Shown piece after piece: positions 30,064 through 40,687 of a stretch of DNA of 64,000 nt. Source of the DNA: Asterochloris sp. CNOR1 (Eukaryota > Chlorophyta > Trebouxiophyceae > Trebouxiales > Trebouxiaceae). The stretch is from assembly GCA_963969365.1 (NCBI GenBank), contig OZ017749.1, forward strand, positions 3,968,001 through 4,032,000, given 5' to 3'. A program made the position numbers and the translations under genes. Every line of letters starts with the position of its first letter. Position 1 is the first letter of the stretch. Under the pieces are notes generated by a model. That model ran no database searches. It saw nothing but the letters and a program-made list of their open reading frames with translations, and had not been told where the DNA came from.

Positions 30064-32853
30064 ATGAAGAAGAGGAAACTGCCTGTGTCAGCTGCCACAG
30101 CTCACCTGAAGCAGGCCAAGCTGAGCTTTGGCCTGCATCCCAGGGATGCTGTTCTCTGTAGTTCTGGCAGCACAGAAAGTTCTCAGACAGTGGGACCAGA
30201 CAGCAGGCAGGCAGATGACGATGCCTTAGCTGGCACACATGCCCTGCAGCAGCAGCAGAGTTGTGAACAAGATGCGACCTCTGATGACGTTGCTCAGCAT
30301 GCTGCTGTGCCTGGGGCAGCAGCCAGGTTCAGGACACGGCCAAAGCAGAGCTACAACCTGTTCCTGGTCTATGACTTTGAGGCAACCTGTGACAAGCCGG
30401 CACCTATGCCAGTTCAAGAGTTGATAGAGCTTGCCTGTGCGGTACGCGGCAGCCATTGATCTGCCCTTGCAGCCAGGGATGCTGCATTCCGCACTGTTGC
30501 TGTGTGTCTGCCACGCTTGCAACTTGCTCCAGCTCCCAGCAAAGCTGGATATATGACTGATGTTGCTGCTCCAAGGATTGTTATGACCTGCCTGCAACTT
30601 TTGCCCCTCCAGGTCTTGGATGCAGACTCCCTACAGATTGTGGCCGAGCAGCAGATCTTTGTGAGGCCCTCAGAGTACCCCACGCTCACCGACTTCTGCA
30701 AGCAGCTCACGCACATCACGCAGACACAGTGAGTGGCAGCAGGCTGCGTGGCAACTGCAGAGTGGTCCGAGGCTGAGCACGATGATGCTGAGCTCTCTAA
30801 GCAGAGCCCCTTGAGAGGATGGCAGGCATCTCTGCGGTCAAGCTTGCACTGTTTAGGAACTTTTCTGTGCTCTTTTGCCTTTCTGTTGAACAGCAGGTTC
30901 AACATTGCAGCACAGTACTTACTGCCTGGGGGCGGCACTGGACCCACAGCGTGTGTGACTTTGTGTGACGTACCTGACACTTGAAGTGCCCGGCAGCACA
31001 GGGCATCTTGTTGCCCTACGCCCCAGGAGTGGCAATGCGTCTCATGTGCCACATGTCAGAGCATGACTCTGGCACCCAGCAGGCTGGACTCGGCCTTTCA
31101 GAGGAGCTGGCTTCATGGCATGCCCACTTGCTGCTGTCACAGTGTATCCATTGCCTCCCTGCAGGGTTGACAATGGCATCCCCCTTGCAGCTGCCCTCCA
31201 ACAACACCACGCCTGGCTGTGCGAGCACGGCTTTGTGGGGCCCAGCCAGAGGGCGGTGGCTGTCACGTGGACTGATTGGGATCTCAAGGTGCAATGGCCA
31301 GCCAGCTAGTTTGCACAGATCGCACTGCACAACAAGACCTTTGCAGGGCTTGGCTCGCTGCTCATGCCTATTGCCTTTGTCAGAGGTGCTGGCCCCTGTC
31401 GCCTCAGGCTGTTCAGGCCCAGAGGCACCCTGACCCGTCAAGCCCTGAGCCCTTGATTTGGTACCACAGCACAGTGTCTTAACATGCAGATTGCACTGGA
31501 CACAGAGTTTGAGGGCCTTACAAGGCGCTCTCCACAGGTCCAGCCGTACACAGCCTGGTTTTGTTTGCTACAGACATAGCGGGCGTCACAGCACCAAGCC
31601 ACAGCACCAATTTCACACAGCCCTCTGCTTCCCTGCAGAAAATGCTGGAGCAGGAAAGTGGCTGGCGCAAAATCACGGTGGCCCCCTACCTCCGCAGCTG
31701 GGTGGACCTCAAGCACGAGTATGCCCGCGTGTTCAACAGGTGAGGTCCCAGCAAGCCCTGCTGCATGAAGCACCATGTGTTGCTCTGGAGCAATGGATGA
31801 GGTGTGCCGTCCTCCACTGCGCCGGCTTCGACGTGGAACAACATGTCAGCATTTGGAGCAGCGCCTTCTGCACAGCGAGCCACAAATTGCAGGAGACATG
31901 CTCCCGACCACACTGTGTGTCTTCTGATGGACTTTGTTGACAGCACTGCCTTGCAGAGCTAGATACTTGTAGGGTGTAGAGCTTGTTACTCTGCAGCTCT
32001 GCCGCATATCAGTTTGCTGCAGGCCGGGCAACCTGAAGGCCAGCGTCCAAGCATCTGGCATCCCCTGGGAGGGGCACGCACACTCAGGCCTGGTCGACGC
32101 ACGCCATACTGCGCGGCTGGCAGCCCGTCTCATGCAGCTGGGGGCTGTTCTGCGGGTGACTGGCAGCTTCGCGGGGCTGGATCAAAGAGGTCGTCGCCAG
32201 ACAACCCTTCTCCCGCCTGGAGCCAGGTGATGATGCAGGCACCCAACTGCTGGTGCTCAGAGATGGCGGCCGCGCTGGGCACAGCAGTGCACCTCTCATT
32301 CGATGAGTGGGGCTGTTTGGCTGTAAATAATGGGCCAGTGCTTTGCCTCCGACATGAGACAAGGGGTGGGCTCAGAATGACACAATCTTGACATGCAGTG
32401 AGGGTCTGGCTTTCACATCAGATCTGTGCTGGCTCAAGCTCACAGCTCAGCCACATCTGCCTGCATGCAGACCTGTCCGCCACAGTACTACAGACAAGCA
32501 AGGCGCGTGGAATGGCAAATGTGAGCTCTGACTGGTTGCATTGTGCCAGCTCTTGGACTGTGTGAGGTCTGTCCCTCATGCTACTTTTGCAGCTGAGTAA
32601 GCTAGTGCACTCTCATAGCTGTTGCTCAGACCTTGTTGTCTTTGCAGGCGAGTGTGGGGTCCCTGCACACGAGTGTGTGGTCAAGCGCCCCGGCCCCAAC
32701 CTGGGGCGCCAGTTTTGGGCATGTGGGGCATGGAGCCTGCTCAAGGGTCGAGGCTGCCAGTACTTTTGCTGGGCAGATGAGCCTCCAGGAGGTGTTCAGT
32801 CACCATCAGCTCAGCCAGATCCTGTTGCAAGCCCATTTGCAAGCTTATTCTGA
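30064..32853 (+). CDS. ERI2: ERI2-like DEDDh 3'-5' exonuclease with GRF zinc finger
   Basis: The ERI1/ERI2 family trims the 3' ends of small and structured RNAs. Exons: 30064-30441, 30613-30728, 31165-31288, 31490-31537, 31639-31739, 32023 to about 32190-32230, and 32648-32853 (stop). Exo I is YNLFLVYDFEATCD (metal-binding D and E), followed by PVQELIEL. Then come YPTLTDFCKQLTHITQTQVD, WTDWDLK (second acidic motif) and HSGLVDARHTARL (catalytic His and last Asp). The final exon, CGVPAHECVVKRPGPNLGRQ then FWAC...CQYFCWADE, is a GRF-type zinc finger, the arrangement known from animal ERI2. The N-terminus is basic (MKKRKLP) and may be nuclear-targeting. The junction into the zinc-finger exon is not resolved, and one expected upstream Cys is not seen. 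Confidence 0.85.
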
Positions 32854-32866
32854 CAGATTTGCAGAG

Positions 32867-32876
32867 TTACATTACA
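32867..32876 (-). terminator. Two overlapping TGTAA signals for gene Y
   Basis: Plus-strand ttacattaca is two adjacent TGTAA motifs on the minus strand, about 150 bp past the gene Y stop and within 25 bp of the ERI2 stop. Confidence 0.5.
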
Positions 32877-33011
32877 ACTTACTCAGGCTCATCATCACAA
32901 TTGCTTGTGGGCCTCTTAGTACTCAACTCCCAGTTTTGTCAACCCACAAGACACTGGCTACAAGCAGTGAATGACATGACCAGGGGTGCAGGGTTTGGCA
33001 TATGATCCCCG

Positions 33012-33016
33012 TGTAA
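33012..33016 (+). terminator. Candidate TGTAA signal of the ERI2-like gene
   Basis: TGTAA lies 159 bp after the ERI2 stop and only 6 bp before the stop codon of the convergent gene Y. Confidence 0.45.
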
Positions 33017-33021
33017 ACTCT

Positions 33022-34761
33022 TCACACTGCCATGGCAACACTCGCGCACAGGCCCTCAATGGTCTTCAGCATCTGCTCAGCCTCCTGTAGGCGCAGCCTG
33101 ACCTCTGGCAGCCTCTGGGCGGCTTCCTGGGCGGCAGGCAACCCAGCCTCCAGCCTGGCAACATCATGCTGACAGGCAGCCTGAAGTTGCACAAAGTGAG
33201 CCAGGGTGGGCCCCCAGGTGGGCGATGCCCCAGGGAACTTCACAATATGCGAGACAGCGCTGAGCTTGTCCTGATACTTGGCCACCTGAGCTGCAGTCTC
33301 AGCTGCCTGGCTGCCTGCCGCCTCCTCTCCCTGCAGTCTTGCCACGGCCTCCCTCCAGTGCTTGACTTCTGCGTGAAGGCCCTTCATGGCCACCTGCACA
33401 TTCACCGCAGGGCTGTTGGGAAGCTGCTGTTGCAAGCAGAACAAGACAGCATGTCAATGTTCTAAGTGGCAAGCGGCGCAAAGTGCTGTTTTGCTGATGC
33501 TGTTGCAGGTGGCACGATGACAGCAGAGCTCGATAGACAGATACGGTTGTGATGTGCTTGGGAATGCAGGCCTTGCCTCTGTGGAGAGGGGTGCTGGCGG
33601 GATGTGGCTTGGCCCCGCTTCTTCCTCTGTTGGTCTCAATGACGGGCCAGCTGCAGCAGTGCAGCTGCTGTCAGCAATCTTGCCTTACCATTAAAGAAAG
33701 AACCGGACTGCGAGATCAGGAAGCAAGCCCACCCTGCTCTGCCTGCTGTTGGTTGATTCCTGCAGAAAGAGACAGCAAAGGCTCGGTACAATCATTGCAT
33801 TCTAGCAAGGACACCTACACCTGTCTCTGTTGCTCACTGGGAATGTGCATCATGTCCTCAGCGGTGGCTTTTGCGGCAGCAGTGCCTGCAGCAGGGCTGC
33901 AGTGCTCAGGAACGGGGCCATCGCAATCAATTGCAGCACACCACTGTGCGCAGGACTGACCGCTGATCAGGGTGGAGCTGAATGAGCTTTGGGTTGGGGG
34001 CTTGCCCCTCTTGCTGGCACTCTCTTCTCCATTCCCCTCCGGGGAACGGCTTCTTTCTCTTCTGTGGTCAGTGCGAACCACAGAGACAGTTCTACTGCGA
34101 GGCTGGGCGCCCTGCAGGCACACAAGGCCTTGTTAATGCCGTCGGAGGACATGTTCTGCACAGCATGACGATGCTTTCTTATTCAAAGAGGTACAAAGCA
34201 ACCCCAGCACAGCAACTGACTGGCTCAGACACAATTTCCTCAGACTGATCTGCCTGCTTGCAGTGTCTCTGTGTACGGCACCTGCTGATGGACCAGAGGG
34301 AGGCAGGCGCATGTCATGGTCTGCCAGAGGCAGCCTCCTAGCCACATTGGCTTGTGTTCGGTGCATGCTATGCTGTGTTTCCGTGAGTCATGGGGAGGCA
34401 GCACCAACCATTCTGGCCAGCCAGACCAGCAGCTTGTCCACGCGATCCACACCAGTCTCCATGCCCTCAAAGCAGTATTCTGGGTGAGCAGTCTTCCCAG
34501 GTTCAAGGGCCACTTCGATGCGTTTGTAGAATCTTTTGCCTTGCAGGAAGTCTGCGTTGGCACTTGCTCTGCAGCACCATGCACCTGTCAATGAGGTGCC
34601 TGCACAGCAGCTGTGTGGGCTCCGGTAGTTGGCATGCTGCGCTGAGGTTACACTCACGCCTGTCTCCACCCCTTCAGCCTTGGCTGAGTGGTGAGGTCGA
34701 CCTCGGTCCAGGCTCCGTAGGTCTCCTTGGCGGGGGGCAGCATTGGGTCTTGTAGTGTCAT
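33022..34761 (-). CDS. Unrecognised coiled-coil protein (gene Y), 297 residues
   Basis: Five exons join in phase: 34761-34658, 34568-34409, 34111-33961, 33650-33577 (GC donor) and 33426-33022. The N-terminal part has KRFYKRIEVALEPGK, CFEGMETGVDRVDKLL and VWLARM. The middle is basic and SR-like (RTDHRRERSRSPEGNG, SKRGKPP), so nuclear location is plausible. The last exon is strongly helical with heptad-like Leu/Ala spacing (LHAEVKHWREAVARLQGEEA, QMLKTIEGLCASVAMAV-stop), a likely coiled coil. An initiator further downstream (the second ATG, 34743) is possible. I considered kinetochore-type coiled-coil proteins but saw no diagnostic motif. Confidence 0.6.
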
Positions 34762-35316
34762 TCAGCTGGGTTCGCACTCAGCCCACAGTCAAACACAATC
34801 TGTTCAGCGCAATCGTCATCCGCTGTCAAAGGTGTTGCCAACAGAGCACTCAATCGAAGATAGAAGTCTTCACGGGCGCTGGACAGAAAGTGGAAAGTCA
34901 AGCCTCAACAACAAGGACCAGGCGCTACTGCTCTGGCAGCAAAGTGTTAGGCATCGTTTCAGAAATCACAGAAGCACGGGAGTGTTCACAAAGCGAAAGA
35001 AGCTGGTGAGGCAAGCAGTGCACAGAAGCTTGCCTCAGCGCCTGCAGGGAGGGCGGAGCTTTCACGGAACTAGCCGTGATGTGCAGAGCCTGGGTTAACC
35101 TTGCAGCATCTCAGCAGTTTCCCACCAAGCTTGTGACTCAGCGCTGCTCCTGCACGCAAGCCTGCAGGCATGAGCAGCAGTCCAAGAGGCACCTCTACCA
35201 CATGCTTCAGGGAGAAATGACACAGCTGGTCTCCTTTCCCATGCCTCAAGGCTGCTGCTCGACTGACTGCAGGCCAGAGCTGCATCGCAGTGGGACACCT
35301 CCAGGCAGGGGAGAGC
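34762..35316. promoter_or_regulatory. Divergent gene Y/gene Z intergenic region
   Basis: 555 bp between opposing start codons. Short open frames here show no splice-supported coding. No promoter motif was recognised. Confidence 0.4.
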
Positions 35317-38300
35317 ATGAGCGCTCCAGCAGAGGCACGTGCCACGTCAGCATTCGCGCAGGCTGAAGTGCAGCAGGCAGATGCTGGTGAGTCCTGCTGT
35401 CCTCGCACTGGGGATGCTGCAAAATGCCAGGTCAGCTCCCTGTGCCAGCAGCACCCAAGCCCGAGTTAACTGGGCGCCCAACCTGTTCTGAGGTGCCCGC
35501 TGCATTTGCAACTGCTGTGGCTTCATCTGTGTCCTGTGGGGATGCATAATACAACTCTCACGTGAGTGTGAGCTGTCCCTAGATACGGTCTTGCTGGAGA
35601 TGCTGCAGCCCTTGCAGATTGTCCCTCTACTGCACCTGGCTGATGATCCGAGTGGAGCAGTGACTGCTCTAGGCTCACCTGCATTGCCACTGTCTGCTGT
35701 GCAGCAAGAATGTCCGGTCATCTACACTTGCTTCAATGGATGTCAAGAGGCACAACAAGCTGTTTTTTGTTCAGCTGTCTGTCCAGTCTGACCTGCAGAG
35801 CCAATTATGATGCCCAGCTGACAGAACCCAACCCAATCACTTGCACACCTCAGTTGCCATGTGTGTTGCAGACGCTGAGGGTGGGTGGGCTCACAGGCCC
35901 AACCAGTCACCCTTGCTTGGCCCTGCACAATGGTCCGTTATTCACTGGGCTTATTCAGGGAGGCTTGCTCTGCCTCAGCTTTTGTCTCCTGCACCCATCG
36001 AGGGTGGCCACATTGGGGACGCCTGGGAGGGAGGCTTGCTCACTCAGCCATGTTGGCCTTGAAATTGGCAATGGGCCACGCTTCAGCATGAAGGCACAAA
36101 GCCTGTTGCTGCTGCCATTGCCAAGATGAGGGAGCTGTGAAGACCCATTGCGGGGAGAGCTGGGACACCTGGAGCCCTTCATGACCTGCCCAAGTCCATA
36201 GACACTTTCCTTTCTGCTCCACTGGTGATGCAGGCGGTAGCGCACCACTCGGCCCCTCTGGTTTGCAGCCTGAAAATCCCTAAGAGTCTTTCCACTTTGC
36301 AGGCGCCAAGAGTGGGGAGCTGGAGACGCCTCGCAGGGAGAACCTGGACACCCCGCGCAAGCCCTCCTCTTCCAAGATCTTCCGCGGCCTGAAGCGCCGC
36401 ATCAGCCGCGCCTTTGATGGCCCCAGCGGCAAGCCCCAGGGAGAGACCATCGATGGAGATTCGGCAGGGTCCACCCCTGTGACCACGCCCAACTCTGGCA
36501 GGATCAGGGCTGCGGCGCCAGGTAAGTTTGGGGGGGGGGGGGGGGGGGGGGGGGTTTGCACTAGATATCGCCTTCTAACATGTGCAGGGCCTTCACCATT
36601 GCATGACCCTGTTTGCCAGCTGGGGGCACCCTCAGAGTGTGGAGAGTTGCGTGTTGCAGCGTCCTCAGAGCGGCCCTGTAATGAGAGCTAGGAGTGAGGC
36701 GCCTCCCATTGTTGCCCTCACCGCGCATGTCGTGGAGCGCACAGTGTGCCTGGGCAAAGCTGCTGAAGCAACGCTGCCCTGCCTGCAGAGCATGAGGGGG
36801 AGCACCTCCCGTCGGAGGCGGAGATGAAGCAGCTGCCAGTGGCACCAGAGGTCAAGCAGGCAAGCAGCTTGCCTGTCCTGTGCACATGGTCACGGCAGCT
36901 GCACACTGCAGGCGTGCCCTCTGTGAGGGGCTCATCTTTGCAGCAGTGCAGCAGTGAAACACCAGTGAGGACTGCACATAATGCAGCAGAAAGCAGCCCT
37001 CGGGCTTAGCAGGCACTTAGCTGTGCTTGAAAAATTTATGAACCAATGCTAGTCAGCTTTTCACTCTGACGTGGTCGGGCTGCACTCTCCGGAAGCAGTG
37101 AGTACGTCAGAGGTCATGCTGGTCGGCCAGTCTCTGGCACCATCTTGTGAAGACCTCTGAGACTGATGGCGGCTGTTGGCTGTGTGCAGCGGGTGAACAA
37201 CCATATTGGACACACAGTTTCGTGAAGCACTCTGGCATTGATAGGCAGCTGATTTGGCTGTGTGCAGATGGTGGCAGAGGCCACCACGGGCGCAGTGGAG
37301 GGCAGCCAGCCAGCAGGTGCTGCTGCCAAGGGGAGTGGTGCCACCAGCAGCAGTCCAGCAGCATCAGGGGCTGGAGCGCCCCAGGAGACACATGCTCAGG
37401 TGTGGCCAAGGGTTGCTTTACGTTTGTGGCCGGCTCGACGCTGTGACAACCAGCTCTGCACCAGCAGGGGGGAGGGATGGGGTGGCCGGGGGCATGACAC
37501 ACGCTCAGGCAAGGTCACAGCTTGCCTTTGAGAATGTCCAGGCTTGAGGCCATGACAACCAGCCTTGCACCAGCAGCAGGATGTTTTCGGTAAGGCCCTC
37601 GCTCAGGCATGACAAGGCCTTGACATTGGGCCTGTGCCAGGCTGTGACAAGCAGCTCTGCACCAGCAGCAGGGGTCAGAGGGACCCAGGACACCCCCACC
37701 CAGGTATAACCAGGAGGCTCGCTTTGTGCTCATGCCAGCCCTCGGCCCATGGCAAGCAGCTTCAAAGGCGATCACTTCCCATTGAGGAGAGGAGGTTGGC
37801 TTGTCTCACCAAATATTCCAGGGTTACTCATGAAGAGAATGCCCAAACTACATTTATCATGTGGGTAACTCTACAAAGCGCTGTTGGCTGAGCAGGCTGT
37901 GTGAGCTGCTGACACGCTCGCATGCAGACAGGGCCTGCAGCAGCACTGCTCCACCTGTCCCTTGCTGATCTCAGAGGCACTGCCGACCACTGCCTGCAGC
38001 GTGCGGGGAGCGCTGCGCCGCTGGCAGGACCGACGGCCAGTCAGCTGCTGGACAAGTCCGTTGGAGGTGGCCAGGGCAGCGCGCCTGCAGGCGGGGCTCC
38101 TGCAGCCAGCGCCAAGGCAGAGGTGAGACACCCTTCCTTGTCAAACTTGTCTGCTGTCACTGCTGTGTGAATCCTGGACGCAGGGCTGAATCTGAACGGA
38201 TGTGAGTGGGTCTAATAGCATGCTGCCTATGAGACCATCCTGGACTGGTCCTGTCCCAAGGGCTAGAGACTGCCAGCGCACCGTGCTGTGCTGAAGCATG

Positions 38301-40498
38301 CACCTGCAGTGGGCACTCAGCCACTTCATGCACCAGTCACTCTGCTGCCGGGCTGGACTTGCACTGGAACCCTGACTGACATCTGAGCTGAGTGCTGATG
38401 GGAGCTTCCGTTCTTGTCACTGCTGGTGAGTATCGTGGACCACGGTCTGCGTACCTGCAGCATGTGGGCAGCACTGTGCCTCTGTCAAGGCATACAATGT
38501 GTATATTTATGAGGGGGGTGGGGGGCTTGGTGCCAATCACTTGCTGATCATACAGGCACTGCAGGCCACTCCCTCCCTGCCTGCAGCGATCGGGCAGCAC
38601 TGCGCCGCTGGCAGGGCCCACAGCCAGTCAGCTGCTGGACAAGTCCGTCGGGGGTGGCCCTGGCAGTGCGCCCACAGGCGGGGCTGGAGGCGGAGCACCA
38701 CCTGCAGGCAGGAGTGCTGGGGGGTCTGGCGGCGGGGCGCCACCTGCACCCCAACGTACTGGCAACGGGAGCCTGTCTGATGCAGGCAAGTGCTTGCGTC
38801 GTCCCTGTTGGGGGCTATGATTGTAGGCAGCGGACTTGCATGCTGACAGGTGAGCACTGTACATGGCAGGAGCTACAGCAAGGGCACTTTCAGGGCCACT
38901 TCAATACACTGCTGAGCTCCTGCTGAGCATAGTGGTCCACATGTCAGGCAAGGAGCACATGCATGGGAACACTTAGGCTTATTTCTTTGTGGAGGAGGCT
39001 CAGAGTGGGCTGCTGCATCTGCTTGCTGCCCAGCGGCACCCTGCTGTTCCCTCTCAGCTGTGGGTTCAGGCCGGCCTCCGAACCCGTAGCCCTCCCCTGT
39101 CACCTTGTTCTCAAAACACATTTCTGCTTGCCATGCCTGTTGCGGCGCTCCTCAAGCTGCACCTGCTGCCAAGCAGGGTGCATGCCCTTCACAGAGAGGC
39201 CAGGGGGCGCTGCGGTGTTCTCAACCTGTGCCTGCTGCTGCGGAGTGTGTTGCTCACTGGCGAAGCTGCTGGGGCCGCACACCCCTGCTTGCTGCCCCTG
39301 TCGCGGCGCTCCTCAACCGGCGCCTGCTGCCCTGCAGGGGGCGTGCCTCTCGCGGAGAAGCCGGGAGGTGCGGCGTGGGTGACGCCCAGCTCAAACCCAA
39401 AGGCCGACACGCCGCTGCAGGATGCCTTCAAGCAGAGCGAGGTGGGCGCAGTCATTTTGAAAAACGTTGCACTGCGTGTGAGAGAGCCGCTGGCTATCAG
39501 AATCTGCATGAATGGGAGAAAGTGCAAACATGCACGCCCTGAAAGTTGGCAAATGGGGTCATGATGTCGACAGCAACGCCAAAGTCACCTGAACATGTTT
39601 GTCACCGTAGCAATTGCGGAGCTCTTTAAAGCCTGCACCCTTGTGACAATTCACAAGGTAAGAAGCACAAGTTGCAGTGCAGGGCAGCCAATGTGATTAT
39701 GAGACATCTGCAGAAGGACCAGATTGCTTTCAAGGCATCTGTAGGGTAAGCCCACCCCTTTCAACTTCCTTCTGCTGGGTCCCTGTCGGCATATCATGGT
39801 GCAGACTGCCAGCAAACAGGGCCAGCACAATTGAACTTACTCCCTGCTGCAGCCTTAGGCAGAACATTGAGGGGTGCAAGCTGGCATCTGGGCCTGACAG
39901 CCTTGTTCTATGTCAAGTTGCAAATATAAAGGGCCACAGCTGCTGTTCCGCCAATGCAGCTATCGTGCCCATGCGAGAAAACACCTCTTAAAATCTGCAG
40001 GTTGGCAAGAAGAAGACTGGTGGTCGCAGGGGCCGCAGGGTGCTGGGGCTGCTGACCAAGGTGGCGGCTGTGGCAGCGGTGGTAGCAGCCGGCGCCTGGG
40101 CTGTACAAAGTAAGCACATGCCCGCAGGGCAATGGTTTTGCATGCCACAGTGTCCTGCACATGATATGATGCCTAGGCTGAGCACAGTGAGCGCTTGTGC
40201 CTGCTACAACGCCACAACTTTCTTGCAGGTTGACAGTCTCATGAGGCTTTGGCGTTGCCTTGGCCACTCTCGTTTGCAGGACATGATCTGTGCGCTGGCT
40301 CTAGCCGCTGCTGTGAATGGACAGGCCTGGCAGTGCTGTCCCAACCTGGACGTCTGCTGTCCCTGTGCAGACACAGAAGCTGGCGACAGGTGCAAGAGCG
40401 CCTGGGAGGACAACAAGCGCCGCCTGCCATGGACCCACCAGCATGGTCACAGCGAGGAGGGAGTTATGCCCCTGCGGAAGGGCGGCCTCCCGGAGTGA
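35317..40498 (+). CDS. Disordered protein with C-terminal anchor helix (gene Z)
   Basis: Nine exons fit exactly in phase: 35317-35386, 36303-36521, 36789-36859 (GC donor), 37268-37399, 38000-38122, 38587-38785 (GC donor), 39338-39441, 40001-40109 and 40371-40498, giving 384 residues. The start is MSAPAEARATSAFAQAEVQQ. Exon 2 carries TP-type sites (ETPRR, DTPRK) and a basic stretch KIFRGLKRRISRAFDG. The middle is Ala/Gly/Pro/Ser-rich. Exons 5 and 6 both encode APLAGPTASQLLDKSVGGG. Exon 8 has KKKTGGRRGRRVLGLLTKVA followed by about 15 hydrophobic Ala/Val residues, which looks like a short membrane-anchor helix with a basic flank. A polar tail of about 43 residues follows, ending RKGGLPE. No family was recognised. 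Confidence 0.7.
36530..36554 (+). repeat. Homopolymer of 25 G just after a splice donor
   Basis: A run of 25 consecutive G begins 8 bp inside the intron after donor gtaagt at 36522. Its length may be miscounted in the assembly. Confidence 0.9.
37440..37715 (+). repeat. Three copies of gene Z exon 4 end in the next intron
   Basis: The exon 4 end (agcagtccagcagcatcagg ... acacatgctcag then gtgtgg, 37345-37405) recurs in degraded form at about 37446-37515, 37552-37612 and 37640-37715. The copies share aaccagctctgcaccagcag and, in most, a gctcag or cccag followed by a donor-like sequence. Spacing is about 100-110 bp. Confidence 0.8.
39120..39240 (+). repeat. Copy of gene Z exon 7 start in the upstream intron
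   Basis: Sequence at 39137-39215 (gttgcggcgctcctcaagct, cacctgctgccaagcagg, agaggccagggggcgctgcg) parallels 39298-39385 (gtcgcggcgctcctcaaccg, gcgcctgctgccctgcaggg, agaagccgggaggtgcggcg). The downstream unit is the real acceptor and exon. The period is about 161 bp. Confidence 0.85.
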
Positions 40499-40687
40499 CG
40501 TCTGACCCCTCTGTCTCAGATCAAGGGCTGCCTATTGTGCCATAGCAGTTGTCTTTTCATTTCAGATGATAAAATGATGACCAGGACAGCATATTATGTG
40601 ATGGGGCCTGAATGAGCACTTGAAGAGGGACTGGGCACAGAGAGACATCTCTCCATGAGCACAAATTCTGTTCTGAGACGAGACTAG

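Noticed and set aside
34388-34777. Mitochondrial F1-ATPase assembly factor reading of gene Y (KRFYK motif)
   Set aside because: Only a few residues match, and the rest of the protein (SR-like middle, coiled coil) does not fit that family.
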